DNA of 5,028 nucleotides from Planococcus sp. (in: firmicutes) (lineage in GTDB: Bacteria > Bacillota > Bacilli > Bacillales_A > Planococcaceae), in NCBI GenBank assembly GCA_030147225.1, contig JASLAI010000136.1:1-5028 (forward strand). The letters run 5' to 3'. A program made the position numbers and the translations under genes. Numbering within the stretch: position 1 is the stretch's first letter; the number at the start of each line of letters is the position of its first letter. Below are positions 1 through 5,028 of this stretch, piece after piece. The notes under the pieces are model-generated. The model saw only the letters and a program-made list of their open reading frames with translations. It had not been told where the DNA came from and made no database searches.

Positions 1-164
1 AATTTCCGATTCCGATGGATGTTGAAGGAGACGTGGGTTCCACCTATCAGGCGGTTTCTATCCCTACTTCCTATATGATTGATACAAAAGGGCGTATTCA
101 AAATAAAGTGGTGGGTCCAATGGATGAATCCATGATGGAACAATTAGTCGAAGAAATGGAATAG
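1..164 (+). CDS. Thioredoxin-fold (TlpA/ResA-like) protein, C-terminal fragment
   Basis: This is the 3' end of a gene that begins before the window. The reading frame starts at base 3 and gives 53 residues before a TAG stop at 162-164. The visible part contains IPTSYMIDTKGRI, which matches the cis-proline strand and following beta-hairpin of thioredoxin-fold proteins of the TlpA/ResA/AhpC-TSA type (usual form: PTTFLID..G.I). The cis-proline codon is at 63-65. A short acidic C-terminal helix follows, as is normal for the family. The CxxC active site and any signal peptide or membrane anchor would lie upstream and cannot be seen, so a thiol-disulfide reductase role is likely but not shown; a peroxiredoxin-like protein is the alternative. 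The stop codon overlaps the ribosome site of the next gene, which suggests co-transcription. Confidence 0.75.
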   Translation, partial: FPIPMDVEGDVGSTYQAVSIPTSYMIDTKGRIQNKVVGPMDESMMEQLVEEME

Positions 165-175
165 GAGATGGGATA

Positions 176-1282
176 ATGTCGTCAATTGAAACAAAATCAG
201 TGCATACTGCAACAATGAAGGAGCGGACTATCCAATCGAAAGTTATGCCGCTTTACCAGACTTCTGCTTTTTCATTTTCTTCATTGGAAGAGCTTGAAGG
301 CTATTATGAAGGAAATGGCACTTATCTCTACTCGCGTACCGCCAATCCAAATACTGATGCCTTGGGTCAAACCGTAGCAGACTTGGAGAAGGCGCCAAAA
401 GGAGTTTCGGCGTCTTCAGGAACTTCGGCAATTCTAGCGGGGATTTTATCAGTTGTTAAGGCTGGAGATCATATTTTAGCAGCTCAGGATGTTTATGGCG
501 GTACTCTTCAGCTATTGAAAGAAGAACTTATCCTGATGGGGATCCAGGTTCGTTTCGCCGATTTTTCAAATATCAGCAAAATTGAACAAATATTGATTGA
601 TACTCCGGAAATTAAATTGATATTTAGTGAATCGATCACCAATCCGTTTCTGCGTATGGAAGATATAGAAGTTCTTAGCCAGCTGAAACGGCATTATGCT
701 GTTCGGGTCATGATCGACAACACCTTTGCGACACCGTATACAATGACGCCTTATTCGCTTGGTGCAGATTTGGTTGCTCATAGCGCGACTAAGTATCTTG
801 GCGGCCACAGTGACGTCACAGCGGGTGTTTTGGTAGGAGATGCGGAACTAATCGATATTGCTGAAAAACGTGTTGTCAATTTAGGATTGAATTTAAGTCC
901 TTTCGAAGCGTGGTTAACAATTCGAGGAATCAAAACGCTGGCTCTTCGAATGAAAACACAGACGGAAAATGCCCAAGCCATTGCTGCCTTCTTAGAAGGG
1001 AAAGCGCGTGTCTGGTATCCAGGCGTGGGAGCGATTGTGTCTTTTGAATTGCCTGAAGCAGTCGATGTATCCAAATTCTTTTCGTCCCTCGGATGGATTA
1101 AGATTGTGCCGACTCTGGCTGGTGTTGAAACGACGGTATCATATCCATACGGAACATCGCACCGGGCATTATCAGCAGAAGAAAAAGAGGTAATTGGCGT
1201 TACGCGTCAAGTAATCCGGTTGTCTGCCGGAATTGAAGGCATCGAAGATATTTTAGAGCAATTGGGCGGCGCATTCGTTTAA
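176..1282 (+). CDS. Trans-sulfuration PLP enzyme (cystathionine synthase/lyase family)
   Basis: A 368-residue member of the Cys/Met metabolism PLP-dependent family, cytoplasmic and normally tetrameric. Visible family landmarks are YSR at 52-54 (the arginine contacts the PLP phosphate of a neighbouring subunit), SSGTSAI at 80-86, DVYGGT at 105-110 (Tyr107 stacks on the cofactor), IDNTFATP at 180-187 (Asp181 pairs with the pyridine nitrogen), SATKYLGGHSD at 203-213 with Schiff-base Lys206, and the carboxylate-binding arginine in IRLSAGIE (Arg348). All catalytic positions are present, so it should be active. After YPG (281-283) the chain runs almost directly into the VSFEL strand, lacking the SHP..H..A..Q segment of longer relatives; B. 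subtilis MetI, as I recall it, shares this short form. Cystathionine gamma-synthase/O-acetylhomoserine thiolyase, cystathionine beta-lyase and gamma-lyase cannot be told apart by eye, so no symbol is given. The ATG at 176 is supported by AGGAG at 163-167, which overlaps the upstream stop. Confidence 0.9.
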   Translation: MSSIETKSVHTATMKERTIQSKVMPLYQTSAFSFSSLEELEGYYEGNGTYLYSRTANPNTDALGQTVADLEKAPKGVSASSGTSAILAGILSVVKAGDHILAAQDVYGGTLQLLKEELILMGIQVRFADFSNISKIEQILIDTPEIKLIFSESITNPFLRMEDIEVLSQLKRHYAVRVMIDNTFATPYTMTPYSLGADLVAHSATKYLGGHSDVTAGVLVGDAELIDIAEKRVVNLGLNLSPFEAWLTIRGIKTLALRMKTQTENAQAIAAFLEGKARVWYPGVGAIVSFELPEAVDVSKFFSSLGWIKIVPTLAGVETTVSYPYGTSHRALSAEEKEVIGVTRQVIRLSAGIEGIEDILEQLGGAFV

Positions 1283-1294
1283 CTGAAAAAGAAG

Positions 1295-1323
1295 TGCAGA
1301 AAGCCGGTTTTCTTTGGTACAAT
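1295..1323 (+). promoter_or_regulatory. Possible weak sigma-A promoter for minJ-csbA
   Basis: A good -10 hexamer, TACAAT (1318-1323), lies 17 bp after a poor -35, TGCAGA (1295-1300, 3 of 6 matches to TTGACA). Transcription would start near 1330, giving a leader of about 37 nt before the minJ start. No convincing rho-independent terminator is visible between the PLP-enzyme gene and minJ, so read-through is also possible. The call rests on the -10 and its placement only. Confidence 0.4.
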
Positions 1324-1366
1324 GAGAGATAACGTCAATAGCCGGTGATAGGATGGTGTAAGTACA

Positions 1367-2524
1367 GTGATAATGGATTTAGTGTTAGCGATTGGAAGAT
1401 TTTTTGTAAATCCGGTTTTATACATAGCATTGCTTGCCGCAGTGCTTTTGGGATATTATCGAGTAAAGAAAGAACGAAGAATTTTTAGGATTCGGATTGT
1501 TTATGGATTGACCGAGTTTAAACGGCTGATTAAAGATGGCTGGCTATATGCTTTAGTCTTTTCCGTATTATTCACAGGGATCGGGTTGGTTGTGCCGATG
1601 CATTGGCTGATTGCTTTAAGCATCATATCAATAGTTTTAATGGCTACAACTTTTTACGCAGCAGGCTCATTTATCTACTTGGCAGCAGCTGCTGTTGGGG
1701 TAAGCTGGTTGTTTAATGCCAATGGCTGGTCGCTGAATTTTGGATTCTTTGAATTTGAAGGTGCAGCTTTTGCATATCAATGGCTGATTCCTGTAGCTCT
1801 TATTGCAGGGGCACTGGTTTTCGCGGAAGGCAAAATGATTGATAAAGCAGCAGCAGAAGCTGCTTCTCCCCGGTTGCATAAATCGGGACGCGGATTGAAA
1901 GCTGCTGCGTACATCTCGAAGCGCTTATGGCTATTGCCGATCTTATTGGTTGTACCTGGCGCGTTGCTTGACTCGTATGCGCCATATTGGCCGCAATTGC
2001 CAATTGGTGAAACCAGCTTTTCGCTGATTCTTTTCCCGTTTGTTTTTGGTTTCCAAGGACGTTCACAACGGACATTGCCGGTTTATCTTTATCCGCTGAT
2101 CGGCAAAGCTGTTTCCACTTTGGGCATCAGCATTGTGGTTGTCGGTTTAGCAGCGTTATTGTGGCAGCCATTGGCAGCCATTGCGCTGGCAGTCGGAGTA
2201 ATTGGACGCATAGCAATCACGATCCATTTTGCATTGAAAGAACGCAGCGGCAATTATGCCGTAACACCTCAATCCCAAGGCGTGATGATTGTAGACGTGC
2301 TGCCGGGTTCTCCTGCTGACAAAATGGGCTTACTGCGTGGGGAAGTCATCCGCAAAGTAAACGGCATCGCCATTGCCAACGAATCAGAGCTGTATGAAGC
2401 GATTCAGGTAAACGCTGCCCATTGTCGCCTGGAAGTGCTGGACCATAACCTGGAAGTGCGCTTGCGCCAACATGTTATTTTCCGTCATGACCATCATCGC
2501 TTGGGATTATTAGTGGTCAATTAA
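1367..2524 (+). CDS. minJ: MinJ-like division-site topology protein with PDZ domain
   Basis: A 385-residue polytopic membrane protein ending in a PDZ domain, matching the architecture and length of B. subtilis MinJ (YvjD, about 397 residues). In B. subtilis MinJ bridges DivIVA at curved membranes and MinD/MinC, restricting FtsZ assembly to mid-cell. Hydrophobic segments are visible near residues 15-31, 60-77, 80-97, 100-116, 138-154, 186-204, 217-229, 245-266 and 268-289. A basic stretch at 31-43 (YRVKKERRIFRIR) and the following VYGLTEFKRL resemble the first cytoplasmic part of MinJ. The PDZ domain spans about 300-366, with the ligand-binding loop near GVMIVDVLPGSPADKMGL and the typical G-E-V-I-x-x-V-N-G strand. 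The GTG at 1367 is chosen because AGGATGGTG at 1350-1358 sits 8 nt before it; ATG at 1373 would be spaced less well. csbA follows after 12 nt. Other PDZ membrane proteins are the alternative, but the minJ-csbA neighbourhood supports the name. Confidence 0.85.
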   Translation: MIMDLVLAIGRFFVNPVLYIALLAAVLLGYYRVKKERRIFRIRIVYGLTEFKRLIKDGWLYALVFSVLFTGIGLVVPMHWLIALSIISIVLMATTFYAAGSFIYLAAAAVGVSWLFNANGWSLNFGFFEFEGAAFAYQWLIPVALIAGALVFAEGKMIDKAAAEAASPRLHKSGRGLKAAAYISKRLWLLPILLVVPGALLDSYAPYWPQLPIGETSFSLILFPFVFGFQGRSQRTLPVYLYPLIGKAVSTLGISIVVVGLAALLWQPLAAIALAVGVIGRIAITIHFALKERSGNYAVTPQSQGVMIVDVLPGSPADKMGLLRGEVIRKVNGIAIANESELYEAIQVNAAHCRLEVLDHNLEVRLRQHVIFRHDHHRLGLLVVN

Positions 2525-2536
2525 GGAGCTAACTAA

Positions 2537-2794
2537 ATGGAATCAATGGTAACGAAATTTTTTCTGTCTCTGTTGGTGCCGGGACTGCTCGTCATTTTAT
2601 TTACGAGAGTCACCTTCAACCACATTGTTGCATTGATTTTGACTGTGGCACTTATGGCGGCAGCTGTTTATGCGGGTTATACCCATACTTGGCTGTTGTT
2701 CATCGCGAATGCGGCATCTCTTACTGCCGGGTTCTGGTATTCCACAAATATGTTCAATCGCAGAAAAAAAGCCGAAGCTCATGAAAATGAGTAA
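2537..2794 (+). CDS. csbA: CsbA family small membrane protein
   Basis: An 85-residue protein closely resembling B. subtilis CsbA (about 76 residues, DUF2198). The recognisable stretches are VPGLLVILFTRVTFNH (14-29), VYAGYTHTW (44-52) and GFWYST (65-70). It has three predicted membrane segments, near residues 7-23, 29-46 and 50-67, and a charged cytoplasmic tail (NRRKKAEAHENE). The biochemical function is unknown. In B. subtilis the gene is part of the sigma-B general stress regulon, but I could not find a GTTT-N13-15-GGGTAT type promoter before it here. AAGGAG at 2523-2528 overlaps the minJ stop codon and lies 8 nt before the ATG at 2537, so translation is probably coupled to minJ. An in-frame ATG at 2546 is less well spaced. 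The last codons and the stop lie inside the terminator hairpin. Confidence 0.9.
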   Translation: MESMVTKFFLSLLVPGLLVILFTRVTFNHIVALILTVALMAAAVYAGYTHTWLLFIANAASLTAGFWYSTNMFNRRKKAEAHENE

Positions 2795-2805
2795 CGGCTT
2801 TTTTT
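2764..2805. terminator. Bidirectional rho-independent terminator between csbA and azlD
   Basis: Outer arms AAAAAAAGCCG (2764-2774) and CGGCTTTTTTT (2795-2805) pair perfectly. An inner stem, CTCAT/ATGAG (2778-2782 with 2787-2791), closes a GAAA loop on the plus strand, with AAG/TAA forming an internal bulge. Because the A-tract and T-tract mirror each other, the minus strand reads as an equally good terminator, so it can end both the minJ-csbA transcript and the oncoming azlCD transcript. The 5' arm lies within csbA coding sequence and the stop codon (2792-2794) is in the internal bulge. Confidence 0.93.
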
Positions 2806-2861
2806 CTGGTTGAAAAAGTACGAATTTTATTCGTTCTTTATGTACTGAACGTGTTCATTTT

Positions 2862-3167
2862 TCATATAAACAAACTAAAAACGGCTAGTACGGCAATGGA
2901 ACCGAGTACAACTACCATGACGTTTGCGCCTGTAACTGCGATGCCAAATGCCGCAATAGCGCCGATAATCCCAAACCAGACATTTTCTTGTATAAAAAAG
3001 ATGGCAGGAAAAATCAGCGCTCCCAAAACGGCGTAAGGTATATTTCGAAGAACATTTTGAACTGCTGCCGGCAATTCCCGGCCCTCCAAAAATGTCAGCG
3101 GGATAGCGCGGGGAATATAGGTCACTACTGCCATGCCAAGTATCATCCACCAATACCATGAACCCAT
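2862..3167 (-). CDS. azlD: AzlD-type small subunit of branched-chain amino acid exporter
   Basis: A 101-residue, very hydrophobic protein of the AzlD family. Four membrane segments are visible, roughly at residues 4-18, 42-60, 61-79 and 82-101, and the family motif TYIPRAIPL with its conserved arginine is at 16-24. With AzlC it forms a two-component exporter; azlCD in B. subtilis confers 4-azaleucine resistance and homologues (BrnFE in Corynebacterium) export branched-chain amino acids and methionine. I place the start at 3167, where the azlC stop and this ATG overlap as TAATG, with an upstream AAAGGTG as ribosome site. A longer reading frame from an ATG at 3197 would add ten polar residues and overlap azlC by 31 bp, which is less likely. 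The gene ends with TGA at 2864-2862, about 56 bp before the shared terminator. Confidence 0.88.
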   Translation of the reverse strand: MGSWYWWMILGMAVVTYIPRAIPLTFLEGRELPAAVQNVLRNIPYAVLGALIFPAIFFIQENVWFGIIGAIAAFGIAVTGANVMVVVLGSIAVLAVFSLFI

Positions 3168-3859
3168 TATGCTTTCACACCTTTCCGTGAAATCCATTCA
3201 ATAAAAATAGCGGAAGCCAAAGTCGAGACCATGATCGCCCATCCAGTGGACAGCCATTCAGTAAAGAAAAAGAGAGAATTGATCAATCCTGCAATGACTG
3301 CCAAGCTGACAACTTTTCGATTGCCCCGCATGGAAGGAACCAGAAGTCCGACAAACATAGCGTATAGCGCAATCGACATGGAGGCCTGTAGAAACTGAGG
3401 CAGATTAGCACCAATCAAATGACCGATTGCAGTAAAAAAAATCCAGCTGCCATAAGCGATGATAATAACCCCTGCAGCAAAAGCCGTAGTCAATTTATGT
3501 CCTTTTTGAGTGGCCAATACTGAAAAAGTTTCATCGGTGATTCCGAAAGCGTATAATGCTTTTTTCCAACGGTCATCTGGCTGCATCTTTTCGTTGAGGG
3601 AAGCCGTCATAAGGAAATGGCGGATGTTGACAACGAAAGTGTTCAATACAATCACTGCAGGAGCGACGCCAGCGGTGATGAGGGTTAGGGAAATGTATTG
3701 GGCGGCTCCTGCAAAAACGAAGATACTCATCGCTGTTGCTTCCAGTAGGGAAAGTCCAGTAGTTTTGGCCAATAAACCAAAGGTCAACGCTATTGGGAAA
3801 TAACCGATTGCAATGCTGGTCCCAGCCTTTATCCCAGCAGAAAAATCACGTCGATCCAT
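3167..3859 (-). CDS. azlC: AzlC-type large subunit of branched-chain amino acid exporter
   Basis: A 230-residue membrane protein of the AzlC (BrnF/YgaZ) family, full length. Family signatures visible are GYFPIALTFGLLA (19-31), FAGAAQ (49-54), NIRHFLMTASL (78-88) and GITDETF (106-112). Several further hydrophobic segments lie near 125-148, 158-176, 184-200 and 206-222. It is the main pore-forming partner of AzlD for export of branched-chain amino acids and possibly methionine; the exact substrate cannot be read from sequence. The ATG at 3859 has a strong TAAGGAG (3874-3868) 8 nt upstream. The gene is translationally coupled to azlD. In B. subtilis the pair follows the Lrp-type regulator azlB, but none is visible here; the flanking gene on this side is a divergent membrane protein. 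Confidence 0.93.
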   Translation of the reverse strand: MDRRDFSAGIKAGTSIAIGYFPIALTFGLLAKTTGLSLLEATAMSIFVFAGAAQYISLTLITAGVAPAVIVLNTFVVNIRHFLMTASLNEKMQPDDRWKKALYAFGITDETFSVLATQKGHKLTTAFAAGVIIIAYGSWIFFTAIGHLIGANLPQFLQASMSIALYAMFVGLLVPSMRGNRKVVSLAVIAGLINSLFFFTEWLSTGWAIMVSTLASAIFIEWISRKGVKA

Positions 3860-3998
3860 TTTTCTCGCTCCTTATGTATATGTATTTCCTTTTCCAAACT
3901 CAGTCAAAGAGTGTAAAGTAATTATAATAGCATATCATAAAAATTTTTTATTTTTGAATAGCATTTTAATAAATTATGTATTTTAAAGGACTGAGCCT
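3860..3998. other. AT-rich divergent spacer with promoters for azlCD and the TVP38 gene
   Basis: This gap must hold the promoters for two genes transcribed away from each other, but none is unambiguous. ATTATAAT at 3921-3928 is a palindrome that offers a TATAAT -10 on both strands, without a good -35 on either. On the plus strand TTGAAT (3954-3959) could be a -35 but has no good -10 at 17 bp. On the minus strand TTGACT (3907-3902) is a good -35, but its 17-bp-spaced partner TACATA (3884-3879) would start the transcript inside the azlC ribosome site. AATAGCAT occurs twice, at 3926-3933 and 3957-3964. The ribosome sites of both genes (3874-3868 minus; AAAGGA 3985-3990 plus) are clear. Confidence 0.5.
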
Positions 3999-4628
3999 AT
4001 GTCGGATTTTTTTTCCATGGAGAATATTATTGAATTGACCCAATCCTACCGGGCTTTTGGTCCGTTGATCGGTTTCCTCTTGCCGTTTATTGAAGCGTTC
4101 CTGCCGTTCTTGCCACTGTTCGTCTTTGTCTTTGCCAATGCGACGGCCTATGGACTTTGGTTAGGGTTTTTGTTGTCATGGAGTGGTTCAGTGATAGGTG
4201 CATATGCCGTGTTCTTATTGATCCGTAAATATGGACGGGCACGCTTAATGAACTTCATGACACGCCATGAAAAAGTGCAGAAGCTGATTCACTGGGTGGA
4301 AAGGAACGGATTTGGTCCGCTGTTCCTTTTGTTATGTCTGCCGTTTACGCCTTCTGCTTTAGTTAATTTGGTAGCTGGCTTATCAAACATTCGCAGACAT
4401 TATTATTTATTGACTGTCATGGCTGGTAAGTTCGTTATGGTCTTCACCATTTCTTTTGTAGGGTATGACTTGCGGGCACTTTTTACGCAGCCGGTCCGGA
4501 CAGCCATTGTTGTTTTGGTTATAATCCTGCTGTACATTATCGGGAAAATCTTAGAAAAACGATTAAATAAAAAAGTCGAAGCGGAATTCCGTCTGGCCAA
4601 CGAAGAGCGGAAAAAGCAGCGGCAATAA
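3999..4628 (+). CDS. TVP38/TMEM64 family (VTT domain) membrane protein
   Basis: A 209-residue integral membrane protein of the DedA/TVP38/TMEM64 superfamily, of usual length, similar to B. subtilis YhjE. The VTT (SNARE-associated) core runs from about residue 25 to 160. The first re-entrant-like element is PFIEAFLPFLPLFVFVFANA (29-48), with acidic Glu32 followed by LPF.P. A glycine-rich helix (GLWLGFLLSWSGSVIGAY, 52-69) and a basic loop follow. The second element is FGPLFLLLCLPFTPSALVNL (105-124), followed by AGLSNIRRHYY with two arginines. A further membrane helix is at 167-182 and the tail is highly charged (183-209). Superfamily members are implicated in phospholipid scrambling or lipid-carrier recycling and in proton-motive-force maintenance; the specific role here is unknown. 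The ATG at 3999 has AAAGGA 8 nt upstream. No terminator is visible after it, and addB follows from its own promoter. Confidence 0.87.
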   Translation: MSDFFSMENIIELTQSYRAFGPLIGFLLPFIEAFLPFLPLFVFVFANATAYGLWLGFLLSWSGSVIGAYAVFLLIRKYGRARLMNFMTRHEKVQKLIHWVERNGFGPLFLLLCLPFTPSALVNLVAGLSNIRRHYYLLTVMAGKFVMVFTISFVGYDLRALFTQPVRTAIVVLVIILLYIIGKILEKRLNKKVEAEFRLANEERKKQRQ

Positions 4629-4640
4629 GGGTTTCTAGAA

Positions 4641-4670
4641 TTGGCAATCAATTTATATAAAAGGTATAAT
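4641..4670 (+). promoter_or_regulatory. Sigma-A promoter of addB
   Basis: TTGGCA (4641-4646, 5 of 6 matches) and a perfect TATAAT (4665-4670) are separated by 18 bp of AT-rich sequence. Transcription should start near 4677, giving a leader of about 28 nt. The predicted start lies inside the LexA box at 4672-4685. Confidence 0.85.
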
Positions 4671-4671
4671 T

Positions 4672-4685
4672 AGAACAAACGTTCT
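4672..4685. promoter_or_regulatory. LexA (DinR) SOS operator on addB
   Basis: AGAACAAACGTTCT has perfect 5-bp inverted arms around a 4-bp centre. Its core matches the Bacillus LexA/DinR consensus GAAC-RNRY-GTTC at every position (centre AAAC). It begins directly after the -10 hexamer and covers the predicted transcription start, a position where bound LexA would block RNA polymerase. The flanking bases are A and T where the Bacillus consensus favours C and G, which may weaken binding somewhat. SOS control of addB is inferred from the site and has not been shown. Confidence 0.8.
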
Positions 4686-4690
4686 TATTT

Positions 4691-4707
4691 GAAGGGGTGA
4701 TCATGTG
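4691..4707 (+). promoter_or_regulatory. addB ribosome site and GTG start, with overlapping out-of-frame ATG
   Basis: GAAGGGGTGAT (4691-4701) supplies the Shine-Dalgarno. The family-consistent start is GTG at 4705, 7 nt after AAGGGG, because it opens the frame encoding the Walker A motif. An ATG at 4703 overlaps it in another frame and would encode only five residues (MCLYA) before a TAG at 4718-4720. Confidence 0.8.
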
Positions 4708-5028
4708 TCTTTACGCATAGTATATGGCAGAGCGGGATCAGGGAAAACCCGTTTTGTTCAAGAAGAGATAGTGGACGAGTTAAAGCGGCAGGCAGATGGA
4801 GATCCGATTTTTCTCATTGTACCTGATCAGATGTCGTTTTCTACTGAGTACCGCCTTTCTGCAGCATATGGAATGAACGGCATGATCCGTGCGCAGGCAG
4901 TTACGTTTAAACGGCTGGCTTGGCGCGTTCTGCAGGAGGTAGGAGGCATCAGCAGGAAAGAAGTGGATACGTTCGGCTACCGCATGTTGATCCGCAGCCT
5001 GCTTGAAGAGCATCGTGAAGAGTTTCAG
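4705..5028 (+). CDS. addB: AddB, ATP-dependent helicase/nuclease subunit B, N-terminal fragment
   Basis: The first 108 codons of a gene that runs off the window; full-length AddB is usually about 1,150 residues. It partners with AddA, whose gene normally follows, in the Gram-positive RecBCD-equivalent that resects double-strand ends, recognises Chi and loads RecA. Visible features are the Walker A-like GRAGSGKT at 8-15, the strand FLIVPDQMSFSTEYRL at 36-51, and the GMIRAQAVTFKRLAWRVLQ segment at 59-77, all typical of the AddB N-terminus (B. subtilis has GRSGSGKT and VPDQMTF at the same places). The C-terminal nuclease domain and its iron-sulfur cysteines are beyond the window. Translation begins at GTG 4705. 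Expression is predicted from its own sigma-A promoter under a LexA operator. Confidence 0.95.
   Translation, partial: MSLRIVYGRAGSGKTRFVQEEIVDELKRQADGDPIFLIVPDQMSFSTEYRLSAAYGMNGMIRAQAVTFKRLAWRVLQEVGGISRKEVDTFGYRMLIRSLLEEHREEFQ

Noticed and set aside
2474..2508. Possible sigma-B promoter before csbA (GTTATT ... GGGATT)
   Set aside because: The spacer is 23 bp, far longer than the 12-15 bp that sigma-B promoters need, and the hexamers match poorly.
2820..2857. Inverted repeats ACGAAT-TTT-ATTCGT (2820-2834) and TGAAC-GT-GTTCA (2846-2857) between the terminator and azlD
   Set aside because: The first is a short AT-rich hairpin with no T-tract directly after it. The second resembles half of a LexA box but has a 2-bp instead of 4-bp centre and lies downstream of two convergent genes, so no function is supported.
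2851..3036. Plus-strand open frame of 61 codons opposite azlD
   Set aside because: It is a shadow of azlD, has no ribosome site and resembles no known protein. The same applies to 3510-3803 opposite azlC.
3167..3197. Longer azlD start at ATG 3197
   Set aside because: It would add a polar ten-residue leader absent from the family and overlap azlC by 31 bp, while the TAATG junction at 3169-3165 gives a well-spaced coupled start.
3879..3907. Minus-strand TTGACT-17-TACATA as the azlC promoter
   Set aside because: The -10 matches only half the consensus, and the transcript would start within the TAAGGAG ribosome site at 3874-3868.
4780..5013. Minus-strand open frame of 77 codons opposite addB
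   Set aside because: The plus strand encodes the well-recognised AddB N-terminus; the reverse frame has no ribosome site or recognisable domain.
1..5028. Novel defence system, mobile element, CRISPR array or RNA gene
   Set aside because: No terminal inverted repeats, transposase, regular repeat-spacer pattern, tRNA-like fold or unrecognised gene cluster was seen; every gene belongs to a familiar chromosomal family.

Overview
The window is ordinary chromosomal DNA of a low-to-mid GC Gram-positive bacterium of the order Bacillales. The evidence is the combination of MinJ, CsbA, AzlC/AzlD and the AddB nuclease-helicase subunit, AGGAG-type ribosome sites, a Bacillus-type LexA box and GTG starts. 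A member of the Planococcaceae (Planococcus or a relative) would fit, but that placement is a guess from protein flavour and not from a search.

Layout, left to right. At 1-164 is the 3' end of a thioredoxin-fold (TlpA/ResA-like) protein. Its stop codon overlaps the ribosome site of a cystathionine synthase/lyase-type PLP enzyme (176-1282), so the two look like an operon. After a short gap with a possible weak promoter come minJ (1367-2524, polytopic division-site protein with a C-terminal PDZ domain) and csbA (2537-2794, small membrane protein). They are tightly linked and end in a strong hairpin that works on both strands. Converging on that terminator from the right is an azlC-azlD pair (3859 to 2862, minus strand), a branched-chain amino acid exporter whose two genes are joined by a TAATG stop/start overlap. 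A 139-bp AT-rich divergent spacer separates azlC from a TVP38/TMEM64 (VTT-domain) membrane protein (3999-4628). The window ends in the first 108 codons of addB (4705 onward). addB is preceded by a good sigma-A promoter with a perfect LexA (DinR) operator lying on the predicted transcription start.

These are mostly unrelated housekeeping functions: sulfur amino acid metabolism, division-site placement, amino acid export, membrane lipid or ion homeostasis, and recombinational repair. I do not see a mobile element, CRISPR array, RNA gene, toxin-antitoxin pair or novel defence system. The observation most worth following is the SOS operator on addB. Next is the apparent synteny change after csbA, where uvrB-uvrA would be expected from Bacillus subtilis.
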